A program made the translations under genes and the position numbers. A stretch of 64,000 nucleotides of DNA, taken from NCBI RefSeq assembly GCF_008831285.2, contig NW_022204507.1, positions 4,050,174-4,114,173 of the forward strand. Reading direction: 5' to 3'. The notes below the pieces were generated by a model. The model was not told the DNA's origin. It saw nothing but the letters and a program-made list of their open reading frames with translations, and searched no databases. Positions 49,230 through 62,439 of the stretch are shown here, piece after piece. Each line of letters begins with the position of its first letter. Within the stretch, counting starts at the first letter, position 1. The stretch is from Nymphaea colorata. Taxonomy: Eukaryota; Streptophyta; Magnoliopsida; Nymphaeales; Nymphaeaceae.

Positions 49230-51873
49230 ACCGACTACAGAGAGCCTTCTTGCTTGCTCCAGAACAACAAAAAAGAAAAATGGCACAAATCAATAAAGAA
49301 AGGTTCACTGTTACTACCCCCTGCTAGAACTCTATTTCACCAAGGAACCCCATAGCACTGAATCTCTTCTTTGGCCAAATCTGCTATTCTTTGTCATGAG
49401 GTGGGGTTAGTTGATAATGAGGCCCTGCATTGTGCAGAACGAGCAACCAAAGAAAAAAAAAATTTGGGCATATTCCACGTTAGTAAAAAAACGAGAAAGG
49501 AGAAAACAGATAAAAAAAAAGAATAAAAAATGAGGGGCCCGATTTCGCCACAAAATACCTATGTCACCCGGGTGCAGCAACCCTGGTGATGCACCCACGT
49601 CACGTCTGCGACCCAGATTCGCACCCAACGCGCGCACCTTATTGATTTCAATTTTTTTCAGTTTTTTTATCAAATTCGATATTATTAATATATTATAATA
49701 ATAAATTAATAATAATAATAAATACCCTCACTGCACCACCACACCACAATTTTTTGAGATGTATTGCACCAGCACCGGCACCTGCACCGTACCCCATGCA
49801 CCGGTGACATAGCAGAACACCCTCAGAGAAAGAAATGTAGAAGAAACTTGAGGGGGTGAGAGAGAAAAAATAATACTTGTTGTTGTTGGGTTTTTACTGC
49901 CGCTGCTGAAGCTCCGGTGTGCTCGCCCGATCACCATAGATGGCTGGGGACTTTTTGTTGCTCAACATAAAGCCCTTACAAATAGAAGGCAACAAACAAG
50001 ATTCAAGACAGTGAGGAGACATAAAATGGGAGAAGAAAACAGAAAAAAGTCAACAAAAAGCCACTTATACTTGTCTTGGGAAATTCGATGTTGACCCATT
50101 GTTTTGTACACAATTCTAGTGAAGACCCTTTTATTTTTTTCAATTATTATCCTACAACCTTTTGGGTTTCAGTAGGGGTCTGGTTGACTCGCACTTTGTA
50201 AAAAAATAATTTGAGGACCCAACCAAGAAAGATTTTATTTGCGCAAAGTAAAGTAAAGACAATGTTTAGAATCTCTTATACATGCAGTTCTCGCTGCATT
50301 ACAAATCATGCTCCTTCATTATAAAATTCTTTGTAACGTAACAATTGCATTATAGAATGTAGCTGCATGTGTATACATCAATGAAGAAGATCTATCTCAC
50401 TACAGAAAGTCCCCGTATATTGGATTTAAAAACAGTTTAACACATAGTTTTTTTAATTCAACTGTAAAAAAGTAACGTATATATGTTTTCCCAATCACTA
50501 CGTGCGACGTCAATGTATTTAAATCTAAAAATCCAAACCAACAATGTTTTCAATGTTAAGAGACATTGCTCCACAAATTAAATGAGAAAAATAAGAGATA
50601 ACTCCTTTTGAGAAACACCAAATGTCCACCCAACTTTTCCTTCTGTTTTTCAAACAAACGCTTGATCTCATCAAAAGTATTGAAGTAATCACCCAAATGA
50701 TGAAATTGTCCCTTCAGGCGAGCAGGATTTTACCCACCGCCGAAAAGAAGGCCAAAGCACTAAAAAATATTAGTCACCCAAATGATGAAATTATCCCTTC
50801 AAATTGAAAATATTATCAAAAAAATAAAACTAAAAAGGAAAAATTGCTAATTAATGGCTTCCGTACAAACTCCAAAATTATATAGATCAAGATTGCGGGG
50901 ATGAGTTTAAGTAGAAAGATGTAACTCACTAATACCTATATATATGTAAAAGGTATTCTGGACCTTACAACCAACAGGAGCTATTAAGTGAAGCAAGTTG
51001 AAGAGTACGGTTTCAAAAATGTCAATGATTGAAAGCAAGATATATAAGTAAAAAAGTATCTCGGGGTTTTTAATGTGGCAACATGCAGGATTGATTATGG
51101 AATTTTGCCTCTAAGGCAAAGATTTTTGTGGAAAAATCTCGCACATAAAAATTAACGAACTAGAATATAGAACCAAAAGGATCATTCCTTGTTTGTTGAA
51201 AACTGCAAACACAAAAACTGAGGATGTTTTTCCTTTGCTAACTAAAATTAATTTTAAGTCTGATACTTGGATAGAAATAAAACAAAAGAATTAGTCAACC
51301 TATAAAAATAAGCCAAAGAATTAGCCATCTTTCCAACGATGTTTTTCAACTTGTGGCTGCATTTTCTTTCCCCTTAATGCATTGACTTGTAAGGAATGGA
51401 TCCCACGAGACATATCTTTGATTGATTGGAACTGGAGCTTGCTAGGAGAAAGGTGTGGATATTTATCCATACCAGCGATTTTCATGGCTCGTATATATGT
51501 CCTACAGTGGATTTTTGTCGCCGTTAAATCGTATGTATACTGGTGATTGTTAAATGTTAACACCCATATATGTCTTCACCGCTATAAAAATTCAACGGTT
51601 GTTTTTACCACCGGTAAATCGTGTCATAATCAGTACCAAAGAAAGAAGCACATATTACCACTATTATTTGAAGCAAGCACACAACCGCCCACTTCAGCTG
51701 CCTCTTATCGCTCAAGTGTCCCCCCCTCCCCCTCTCCGTTTTATGATTGACACTTGCATGTTTTCTATTTTCATATTTCATGTTAGCCATGTTTTTGTTT
51801 TAATTTACTTTTTTATCAACAACATGGTAAGATTTAACCAAGATTGTATGTCGAATTAAACCATGTCAAATTT
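49230..51873 (+). repeat. Segmental duplication A2
   Basis: Direct counterpart of 39330-42143. It contains an extra 254-bp TIR element (49559-49812) and a poly(AAT) run at about 49690-49725 within it. It lacks the 195-bp tandem copy and about 250 bp found in A1. The last 400 bp are the second copy of the recurrent module. Confidence 0.8.
49559..49812. mobile_element. MITE-like element with CTATGTCACC inverted termini
   Basis: The left end CTATGTCACCCGGGTGCA and the reverse complement of the right end, CTATGTCACCGGTGCA, match apart from a 2-base length difference. The interior is non-coding with an AAT run. Paralog A1 has no insert at the matching place (about 39760), which confirms insertion. 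The termini resemble those at 23004-23367 (GTCACxxGGGTGC), suggesting one family. Confidence 0.7.
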
Positions 51874-53229
51874 ACCATGTTTCTTATACTCATCAGGACA
51901 TCTGTAGGTGCACAAACAGTCTAAAGTTACCTCTAACAAACAATGTACCTTAATCACATATAGATGTACATGTTTTGGACATTAATTGAGATGGCCAAAA
52001 ATCCAGTTAAAAATCCAATTTGTTGGTAGATGACATTATTTGAGACTGTTTCTTTTTAAAATTCATGGCAAGTATTGTTCTCAAGAAATTCAAAGCAATT
52101 GAATAACCCAGAAATTTTCAGGGCTTGTTTTCTAATGAGCAAAATGTCAAATTTAACCTTCGGCCTACACTATTATCAGCACAAAGATCAGTAAGGAAAG
52201 ATCTTGTGGAAGAAAATATAAAAAATAAAGGATGTGAATAACTAACAGGTAAAAACTGAATGTTTCCACCGGCTCAGCCTTTCCAACCTCTTGATCCTAG
52301 AATGCAGTCCCAAACTGAAACTCAACCAGTCACACAGGCAAACATAAGGTGCAGTGCACATGCAAGTGGAAGCAACAAGTCCGTAGGAAATAGTGAAGAA
52401 GTTTCTTTAGAACTGTCTGTTTCACAATTTTAATGAAGACTGGAAAATATAATGTCATTTAAGGCTACTTCTCCAAGTTAATATAAAAATAATCAACTAT
52501 GAAACTGTTCCTTTACAAATTACAATTTTTCAATGAAATAAGTCTTGTTTATAGGGAAACATTGACACGTTGTAGAAAATATGACATTCTTTTAAAGTGC
52601 CCCTCCCACAATTAAGGAACTGAGTTTCAGAAGTACCTAGGACTAATGAAAGGTTATGGAAGACTGATTTTTTTTTATCCTATCTCTACAGAGGAACTTC
52701 AAGACTGATTACCTTAAAAAAATTCACTCTCAGTGGATCCTGGCAATGCAATGTGGTTGGACCCTCATGGTGGTCTGACTGAATCATCCTTTTAGAGGAG
52801 GGTGAGTTAGGGCCTGCTACTAAAGAGCATAGCAAGTTATAAGTCTCAGTAGGACATGTATTTTTATTACTATAGGTCAGGTGAGGTTTTCATTATCCTT
52901 TTTTTGGTGACAAATCTTATGTGTTCCTAATAAAGGGTATCTGTCATTTTTTCAAGGTTTCAAAACCAAAAAGGCATGGAAACACATGAGATGTAGCTCC
53001 AGTTCCTTCAGACAAGGTAAGATCTTTGGTGTGAAAAGAATGGACAAATAAGATAACAAAGAAAAATAAACGGCACCAATTCCTATCTCAGTTTATTTGA
53101 AATATACCACATATATAATCATCATTCACATTATCGATTGACAAGCATTTTCAGCAATCAGAAAATCCAAATACAGTAATGTTTTTCAAATAGATGAATT
53201 TCTTTGTACAACGAAGGGTGTTAAAAAGA
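51874..53229. other. AT-rich intergenic DNA, nothing recognised
   Basis: No frame over 60 codons and no obvious repeats beyond T-rich tracts. Confidence 0.45.
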
Positions 53230-55307
53230 TTGAAAAGTTGTTTGATGTAATAAAATGATTGACAAACACCTGCTTCATTAATTGAAGAAAAATGTTAAAA
53301 TTTGAGCAATTTCTATGAAAAAAATGAAAAAAATCGCATTTTGTACATACACTCTCCCTGGGCCTTTTTTTATTAATATTGATACTTATAAAATAGACGA
53401 AAATATTGAAGAAATTGTCAAAAAGATGTGGCCCATAAAAATCTTTCTATTCAGGTATTTTCCTTTTATTAGGGTAAAATGGTCTTTTTCAAATTTAAAA
53501 ACAGTGGGGCATGTGCCTGTAGGTAATTGTATAAATATAAATGGTTACTTGTAACTTTTCAGAGGAAAAATGCATCAAACCTAATCGGTCTCATTAATTA
53601 TTTGTCCGGTCTAATTTGTCTAGCGACATATATGTGTGTGTGTGTGTGTAAAGTGGTGCATGGATTCATGAGTTCGATTCAATGACGGTAGGAAGGCATT
53701 CAATCTCCGCCCCATATACTGCATTATTCGTTCGTTGCAAAAGAATCTCATCTTATACTGATGTACCATCTAGGGTTCTTCTCAATGACAAACTGTCATT
53801 TATTACATCATCATACTACTAATGGTATCAGCTTGGTTTTGAATTGAAATAACATTGTTGTATTCAATGACATGGATGTCAAAAGAAAAAACATAGAGTA
53901 GAAAGAAAACCCAACTCCTAGGTTGGACCACTAGTCATTTGTTTGTTGGCAACCTCTTCCTAAATATGCTCAAGTGTTATTCCATACACTAAGGCATGAA
54001 CGTGTTTGCAGTACAATAACTAGAACTATGTACAAGACAATCATAGGCATCTAAGCCTTTTGTTACGAGAAACATTACTAAAAATAAATTGATATTCAAA
54101 AACTTTTCAGATCGTCCTCCAGAGGTTCTTTTATAAGGTGAGATTCTTTACACATAAGAATACCTTCCTGCTGTCATTGTATATATACAAGAAAATCTCT
54201 TGTCGAGTGAACCAAATTGACTTCAGACTCTGATTCTTTCGCGCAACTTCTCTACATATCTTCAACTCTTGCAACCTTTCCACAGAAAATAGACAGCCCT
54301 CGCCACCATCATCTCTAATTAGCATGGTACTGTCATCTGTCAACAGCTGACCATTGCATCACGTGGCTGAGTTTTGTTCCCCCTTACCGCGTGGATGCAG
54401 AAGGAACACATTGCCTAAGCCATATTTTTGGTTGAAAGGCATGGAAATATTTACTAGAGCCTATAAATGTTTTCTTGAGGGGTACAAATTATGTTTGTGC
54501 TATTCTTTAATCATAATAACCTATACAGGTGATGAACGCAACTGGGACAGTCCAATACTAGTGACGATTACAACTGGTATAGATTTCTAATGATGAGGTA
54601 GTTCGCAGCCGTATATGCTTATACCGGTGAAATGTCTCGCCACTAAGGTATTTATACCGGTGTTCTCTAGCACCAGTAGAAATTTCACTGCTATAAACCT
54701 ATAACAGCGATTTACCACCACTATATTACCTGAACCCATAACATAACCACCACTGTTATTTGAAGCACACAACTCAATGCATGAAATGTGCACCTCGAGT
54801 GCCTGCCTCTCTCTCATGTCTATCTCTCACTCTACCTCTGTTTTGTAATTAATGCTGTTATTTTTTTTTTCATTTTTCTATTTTACATTGTTTTTGTTTA
54901 ATTTTTTTCTCAGCTGCATGGTAGAATTAGATAAAAGTGATAAATGTTAATTTATTGAAGGTTGTATGTTAAATGAGTATGTTGTTTAAATAAACCAAAG
55001 TAATGTTTTTTTTCATCTGCAGTACTTATAAGGAATTAAATATTTTACAAATTTTTATGTATAATTGTTGATAACAACTGATTAAACTTTCTCGCAAATA
55101 GCAAAACAGTGCCATCCTTCATGTCTGAATTTGGCGCCAGAAAAAAAAAGGTTTTTTTGCTCTTATTTTAATTTCTGACATGATTTTTGTTGATATAATA
55201 TGTTAGATTATTTTTTCCATGACACTTAAGCTTCACTATGCATCGCTTAGCTACACATTGCATCACCAACTTAGTGCATCGCTTCGCCTTGTTGTACTTC
55301 ACAACAA
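53230..55307 (+). repeat. Segmental duplication B1
   Basis: Matches 60175-62433 in the same direction. Anchors: TTTTGTACATACACTCTCCC, CAATGACA..TGTCATTTATTAC, CACTAGTCATTTGTTT/CACTAAACATTTGTTT, and CTTAGCTACACATTGCATCA. The 3' 700 bp is the third recurrent module. The match ends at ACTTCACAACAA (55296-55307), exactly where the SEC16 pseudogene begins. Confidence 0.82.
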
Positions 55308-56048
55308 ATCAGCAGTTTCACCATTTAGGTCCTTCTCAAAGACCTCCTCTTGGGGATCTAGAACAGAAGAACTATCAAAGACAGAAGATGAAGATGACTG
55401 CAGGCCATCATTGATTGCATCAGTTTGCTGTGTTCTCCCTTGAACAAAACCAGCTTGATTTTGCGATTGAGATTGCAAAGACGTTGATGAGAATTTGGTT
55501 CCATGCTCCCCTGTAGTCTGTCTAGATGTATTTTCATCCATTCTGCAAAGAAATCTGAATGAGAACTAAAACCACCAGAATCATTATCGCCCATACCTGT
55601 ATGAAAGCTACTCCACTGCACCTCCTTCATGCTCGCCCGGGTCTGCTTAGAACCCTTAACAGACGGAAAACCTGCTTCCAAATTGTTGGGATGGGCATTG
55701 GCACTGGCACCATGTGCAACCAACTCTACTGGTATGGCAGACTCGTTGGACTCAACAAGCACATCAGAACTACTCCCTTCTGCAACCTGATTTGCTTTCT
55801 CTGGTTTGAATTCGACCGAGTTACTGACATTAAAGGAGCCAGCTTTTCCGGCAACAGCCTTGCCCACCTGAACTTGTGAATGGTACTCCGATTTACTCAA
55901 GGAAAGGTTCGCTAGAGAAGTGTCAGCAGGGGGCCCAGTTGATCATCCCATCGGAATCATTACCCTCCTGTAACTCAGCTGCAGAAGAACCATCGATCCA
56001 AAACTCATCATCCACAAGCTTGTCAAAGAAACCTTCATCCATCTGATC
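55299..56048 (-). pseudogene. SEC16 N-terminal exon remnant (ER-exit-site scaffold)
   Basis: SEC16 organises COPII budding at ER exit sites. After an acceptor (..CTAATGCAG) at 56049 the minus strand reads DQMDEGFFDKLVDDEFW and then LQEGNDSDG, the conserved start of plant SEC16 (DQTDEDFFDKLVDD..EGNDSDE). A one-base frameshift near 55940 is followed by ANLSLSKSEYHSQVQVGKA. The frame stays open through MKEVQWSSFHTG and GGFSSHSDFFAE (family: VKEVxWSxF...GSYSDFF). A second frame change at about 55545 continues as MDENTSRQTTGEHGTKFSS down to a stop at 55301. Only the disordered N-terminus is present; the central conserved domain and C-terminus are missing. A GTAAGG donor near 56459 could belong to an upstream leader exon, but its frame does not join. 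Confidence 0.72.
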
Positions 56049-57960
56049 CTGCATTAGAAATGGAGAAGCCACCATTGGTATAACAGAAAGCAGAAAGAAA
56101 TGCTCAAAATCTCAGATCGAAACACCCAATTTCCTGGTGAACGATAATTCGAATGGTCTTCACTGGAATCTACCTTGACTAACAAAATTAACAGCAACCA
56201 AAACCTTAATAGCCCAGGATCACATACCCAAAAGCGATGAATCACAATTCAAACCATAAACAAATCAAAATGAGCAACGAGAATAAATTTCAAACAAAAA
56301 AAAAACTTGTTCGAAAAGGGGAGTCAAGACCGTTGTTGCACATGTTAGATGAAATTATATCAGAAATCGCCTGGATGGCACAAGGAAGACCCTTCTTCCT
56401 CCTCCAGAAAACCAGTCATGGGCCGGAAAAACAAGAAAGGGAGAGAGTGATCGACCTTACCGGAAACCAACCATCCCCGTGCTACCTTCGAGCTCCCCCT
56501 CCATGATGAGGGCAGATCGTAAGAGGCAACCTCTAGAGGTAGACGAGAAGACAGGCTAGAAATCTTTCCCCTGTTTCTTGGGTTTTTACGTGGTAAAAAT
56601 GTGATGCATTTCAGAAAAACCGTTTAAAACCCCGATACTTATCATATGCATCAAACATGCACTTGGGAAGCGGACTTCCCTTTTATGTTCTTCACACATT
56701 TTATCGTGGTCAAAGAAAAAAAAGATCCAAATCCATGTTAACATGTAACTCCCTATCCGATCCGAAACAAATAGGAACTTAAGAAAACTGTATCCGCCTC
56801 ATAATATTTAACGAACGAGGTGATAGCCGATGTTTTTTAGTTTTTTTTTAAATGAAAAACTAATCTAGACCTACCAGTTTGGTTGATGAAGCGCATCCAA
56901 TCTGCCATGCTTGTAACAGCCGTTATTAAAATAAAATATTTTTTTAATTTTCAAAGCATTTTTAAATTTTAAATTGATTTTTTTATTATTTGAAAAAACA
57001 CTTCTGTTTTGCGCCACAAAGTCTTTTAGGTTAATGCTAAGATAAATTCAAAATATGACTGTAACAAAAAAATAAAACATGTTCCGCAGTTCTTATAGCC
57101 CTTTTAAGCTATATCAAATGATATTATTGATCAATCTCTATATGCAAACAGAAATTCTGTCATAAGAAGGACCAAACACTCTTATCAAATTACATAGGGT
57201 TGTAAAGCATCTCATTCAACTTAGGATCGCGATCGACCAAAAAAAATGCTGAACTGAAAAAAAAAAGTTTAAACTTAAAACTTTTCTTAGCGACAACTAT
57301 AATTTCAAAAGTGGTCACAGTGAAAAGTATGGGAGACCCTCTTATTTGCTAAACAACCCCTTAGATGCCCACCACCCCTTAGTAAGCTTCAAACTTTGTC
57401 CGCATCAAGTCTCAGCTCTCTTATTCTACTATTTGTCCTCATAAGATGAGGATTTACCCACATGTATCATTCGAGAAAAAAAAATCCATTTTGCACGTTG
57501 AATTTTTTTTAAAAAAACAAAACGAAAAGGTTAGCCGTCTCTATATTGGGTAGGAAGAAGACATGTTTCAGTTGCTTTGCAAAGTAACTAAGAAATTATT
57601 TGTCAATAGTTTGTCACCATTTACTTAAAGGATGGATCCATTACGAATTTATTTTTTCTTATACATCGAATATGAATGAGAGAGATCTTGTAATTCTGTC
57701 GAGTAGAATATCTTTGTTTTAAAAAATTTCAGGCTCTACGATTATAAACCGATCATACCACCATTTTCTTTTTTCATTTTTGCACTGCATTGATTTTACA
57801 TCACTCTTTCCAAGAGAACACCCCGAAACAATTGCGCTGGCAACATACTAGCACAATCTTCTTTCTGTACGCGGCAGATGAGTTCTATCAGCCACTATTT
57901 AATGCAACAATAAAGAAAAAAAGCATTCATACAACATTCACACCTATATATTAAAACTGA
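56049..57960. other. AT-rich DNA upstream of the SEC16 remnant
   Basis: 56049-56560 probably holds the old first intron and leader exon of the SEC16 gene (minus strand; ATG at 56504 within CATCATGGAGGGGGAGC). From 56600 to 57960 there are poly-A/T tracts and no recognised coding. Confidence 0.35.
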
Positions 57961-58360
57961 GAGATGAACTTAGAGATGAAGCCCATCAACTCAGTAGATG
58001 CCTCTCCCTAGGGGCTGCACACATAGAAGGCATGCTCCTCTTCCAAGAAGACGTGCAACTTCACCACCTTCCTTCCCAACTACTTCATCTCCTCCACTAA
58101 TATAATGCCTCGGTCCCTAGAATGTTTCGGCCTCTCATCACCACCATCACCACGATGTCCGGCAGACCCTCTGCTGGTGGTTTACATAAGAGGAGCTCCC
58201 TGGTACCAACCCTTTGAGGCCTGATAGATCAGGCATCAGGCTGGGCCGCTGGAGAAATACTTTGAGGACGTTGTGGATGATCTTCCGACCAACAGTGGCA
58301 CCCATGATGGAAAGCCGAGAAAGGTAAGCTGAGTCAAGGAGCTGGTGGCAAGCATACGGG
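57961..58360 (-). pseudogene. CXE carboxylesterase (alpha/beta-hydrolase fold-3, GID1-related) remnant
   Basis: These plant enzymes hydrolyse carboxylic esters with a Ser-Asp-His triad; GID1 is the non-catalytic receptor branch. The minus strand reads YLSRLSIMGATVGRKIIHNV, aligning with SRxFxMGDSAGGNIxHxV. The nucleophile Ser of GDSAG is Thr (58294-58296) and the Asp before it is Ala. Then SGLKGLVPGSSS and, in a second frame, PPAEGLPDIVVMVV, fitting the strand before the catalytic Asp. In a third frame come ILVEEMK(stop)LGRKVV, then FLEEEHAFYVCSP(stop), then EASTELMGFISKFI. The catalytic His (58032-58034) is kept in EEEHAFY. Several frame changes and stops. The N-terminal part, including the HGGG oxyanion motif, was not found. 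Confidence 0.72.
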
Positions 58361-58384
58361 GAGGAAAGCCATGGAACTAATTAC

Positions 58385-59312
58385 AAGATTTTTTTATTGC
58401 ATTGTTGAAAAGTAATGCTCGTTGTTTTGTGAATTATGAAATTTTTATCAATATATGATTATTTTAAAGTGGTTTCTATCATATTGTACATTTGTATTTG
58501 TGTTCATTCTCATTGATGTGCTAATGAACAGATAGCAGAGAACAAATGAATGCTTAGGCTATCTTTCCACCTAGACATTCAACCACTAGCTTTATTAAAT
58601 ATATAGGCAAATATTGGTATTGCATGTTATTAAGTTTTAATAACATGAAGTCCCGATAAACATATCTATAAACCTAGCCTAACCAAGTGATCATGTAAAC
58701 TTTCTGGCCACAAAGTCAACCGGTACAGTCTGATTACAGATTTGCCACGTAAAACCTTAGAAGGTTTCAAGTGGATGATCCCACTCCATGAAAAATGTAA
58801 TGTCTAAGTGGTTCGTTTGAGAGTTTTACAGGATTTTTCCTTTTCTTCGAAAGGTAATTTTGTCTTTTTCTGTTTTACAAAGAAAGCAACTTTTGCATCT
58901 TTGTCATTTGGGGGGCTTTTTTTTGTCCTTATCATTAAGTTCAAAAATGGATGCCCAAGTGGCATTCTACTATGGGCCCTATCAGCACATGGTGACAAAA
59001 AATAGGAGGGAGTTGGTGGGTGCACCACTATACATAAAAAAAAAAAAAGGTTAGGGCTTAAGATATTTTGAAAATTATTTCAAAATAAAAAATTCTTTCT
59101 AGTTTTTTATTTTTTAGTTTTTATGTTATTATTTTTTATTAATTGAGAGCATTTTCATTATTAGTGTATTGGCATGTGGAAATTTTGTGTATCCCAAGGT
59201 GTGCATCAAATGGGCTGTAGGTATGCTTAAAGGGGTTCTCCGCAGCAAAAGATCACTTTGATAGCAACAGGCTCTAATATATGATATGTTTGCCATATCT
59301 GGTCTCACCAAC

Positions 59313-59363
<51 letters not shown>

Positions 59364-60174
59364 CACAATGTTGTAGAACGTGGTAAATACCAATTTAATG
59401 ATCATTTTTAGCTACAAATTGTTAAATCTGGACAACCAGCCACATGAATATACAATGAGAGAGAGATACCTTTTTTGTGTGATGGGCCTACTTTCTCGTA
59501 ATTTGACACACAAACTCTTTTTTGTATTATTAAGGGGTGTTCAATGAGCTTGAAGTTGAAGAATTTTAAAATTAAAATTATTGTTTTATGTGAATAGAAA
59601 ATTATATTTAAAAAAACAATTTTTATTCTAGAATTATAAGCTTATCATCAAATCGAAATTCTGAAATTACGATTATAATTTCAGAATTTTAGAATTTTTT
59701 ATTCTCCCTTTAAGGCATATGTTATGATGGTTCGAATCCATCAGTTATAAAATTTTAATTACCATTTATCAAGGAAGTCATTTTCAATTTGAAATCAAAA
59801 TTTCATTCTATCAAACACAACAAATTCATTTTCCTCAATAATATAATATACCAAGCATGTGCTAGTGGCGTACAGGGGAGGGCTCAACTAACATGTGGCC
59901 CTTATATTTGTAAGTATATTTCATTGGGTTGCTGGATCCACGTACATATTGACATGTAAATCTTATATGTTTATCCATATTTCTATAACTATACTTAGCC
60001 ATCACATTTAATTCACTTATGTAAGATATTCTGGTCTGGTTCTGGTTCATTCGTGCACCTTTTCCCCCCCACCTCTCCCTGTCGTAATTCAGTAATTGTC
60101 ATAAAAATTTGAGAAATTCACAAGTAATGAATCTGCTTTTAATATATTTATAAGTAACTGTTTAATATTTGATA
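58385..60174. other. AT-rich intergenic DNA with an (AT)n run
   Basis: (AT)n at 59318-59356. 59550-59700 has several AATTTTAAAATT/GAATTTCAG-like inverted words. Frames near 58804-59054 are T/K-rich and unconvincing. Confidence 0.5.
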
Positions 60175-62433
60175 AATTGTAAAAAGTTGTTTGACATGGT
60201 AAAATGAATGATAAACACCTTCTTCATTAATTGAAGAAAAATGTTAAAATCATGAGTAATTTCTAATGAAAAAAATGAAAAATATCACATTTTGTACATA
60301 CACTCTCCCTGGGCCTTTTTTATTAATATTGATACTTAAAAATCAATGGAAATATTTGAGGAAACTGACAAAATATGTGGCTCATGAAAAAATTTCTATT
60401 TAAAGGTATTTTCTTTTTTATTAGGTTAAAATGCTGTTTTTCATATTTTTAAAATTTTTCTATTATTGGGGCTTGTGTCTGTAAGTTATCGTATAAATAT
60501 AAATGGTTACTTGTCACTTTCAGAAGGAAAATGCATCAAACCTAGTCGGTCTCATTAATTATTTGCCCGGTCTAATTTATCTGGGGATATATATATATAT
60601 ATATGGACTGATGGATTCGATTCAATGATGATAAGAAGGTGTTCATACCCCACCTCATACACTGCATTATTCGTTCTTTAAAAGAATCTCAGCTTATGCT
60701 AATATGCCATCAGGGGTTCTTCTCAATGACAAATTGTCATTTATTACATCATCATTGCAGTAATGTATCAGCTAACATTGCTGCATTCAATGACATGGGT
60801 GTCAAAAGAAAAAACATGGAGTAGAAAGAAAACCCAACTCCTAGGTTGGATCACTAAACATTTGTTTAGAAGCGGGTGTTGGCAACCTCTTCCTAAATTT
60901 GTATAGGTCAATCTGCTATATTAAGAACAGTTAGCAATGTGACCAACATCTTCAAAAGACTTCAACATGGAACTTTGTTAGGACTGCTAAAAGTACAAAG
61001 TTGCAAAGCATGAACGTGTTTGCAATACAATAAGTAGAACTATGTATAAGGCTATCTTAGGCATCTACACTTTTTGTCATGAGAAACATTACTAAAAATA
61101 GATTCATATTCATTAAACTTTTTAGACCATCCTTCTTTGGTTCTTTTATAAGCTGAGATTCTTTATAAAGAACGAATGATTCTGTATATGAGGCAGAGTA
61201 TGAATACCTTCCTGCCGTCATTGTATATATACAATAAAATCTCTTGTTGAGTGAAATAAAATAGACTTCACTCCGATTTTTTTGAGCAACTTCATCCTCT
61301 ACATGCCTTCAACTCTTGCAACCTTACCGAAAACACAGATTGCACTCACCACCATAATCTCTAATTAGCATGGTACTGTCAACTGTCAATAGTTGACCAT
61401 TGCATCACGTGACTGAGTTTTGTTCCCCCTTAGTGCGTGGATGTGGAAGGAACACGTCACGTGAGACATAATTTTTGTTGAAAGGCTTGGAAATATTTAC
61501 TAGAGGTTATAAATGTTTTCTTGAGGGGTATAAATTTTGTTTGTGCTTTTCTTTAATGACAGTAAGCTATACCTGTGATGAACCGAACCGGTACAGCCCT
61601 CTTGATGACGGTAAGGTGGTTTAGGTCACCGCCGTTTACATTTATACTAGTGCGCTAAACATGCTTACACTGGTGTTATGTACCACCGGTAGAAATTTTC
61701 ACCACTATAAACCTATCACTGTGATTTTTAGCACTGCTATAAATTACCTTAACCAAACACATAACCACCAGTGCGTACTACCAGTTGTATTTGAAGTGCA
61801 CACCTCAATGCATGAGATGTGAACCTCAAGTGCCTGCGTATCTCTCCATCTGTCTCTCCCTCTGTTTTGTAATTAATGCTGGTATCTTTTTGATTTTCTA
61901 TTTCATATTGTTTTTGTTTACTTTTTTTCTCAGCTGCATGGTAGAATTAGATAAAACCGTGAGTGTTGAATTTATTGAACATTTTATGTTGACTGAAATA
62001 GTCTAAGTTAGTAAATGTTGGATGAAAATCATAGAGTTTAGTGAATTTATTAAGTTAGTAAATGTTGGATGAAACTCATAAAGTTAGTGAATTTATTGTA
62101 CTTATAACCATTTGACGAAAGCGGTGCTTTCATGAGTATGTTGTTTAAATAAACCAAAGTAATGTTCTTTATTTTACAAACTTTTATGGATGTTGATAAC
62201 AACTAATTAAACTTTCTTGCAAATAGCAAAACAGTGCCATCTTTCATTTCTGATTTTGGTGCAAGAAAAAATGTTTTTTGCTTTTGTTTTTAATTTTTGA
62301 CATGATTTTTGTTGATATAATATGTTAGAGTATTTATGCCATGAAACTTAATTAAGCTTCAGTATGCATTACTTAGCTACGTGTTGCATCACCAGCTTAG
62401 TGCATTGCTTTGCCTTGTTCTACTTCACAACAA
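60175..62433 (+). repeat. Segmental duplication B2
   Basis: Direct counterpart of 53230-55307, including the same microsatellite site (TATATG.. at 60587-60604 versus TATGTGTGTG at 53630-53650). It contains a short insertion relative to B1 near 60870-61000. It ends at ACTTCACAACAA (62422-62433). The fourth recurrent module occupies its 3' end. Confidence 0.82.
62004..62096 (+). repeat. 46/47-bp tandem duplication
   Basis: 62004-62050 and 62051-62096 share TAAGTTAGTAAATGTTGGAT and GTGAATTTAT. Absent from paralog B1 (about 54940), so it arose after the duplication. Confidence 0.85.
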
Positions 62434-62439
62434 TGTTGT

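Noticed and set aside
59725-59741. GATGGTTCGAATCCATC, a perfect tRNA T-arm/B-box-like hairpin
   Set aside because: No A box, anticodon arm or acceptor stem at the expected distances; the flanks are AT-rich without cloverleaf potential. Treated as chance or an old SINE scrap.
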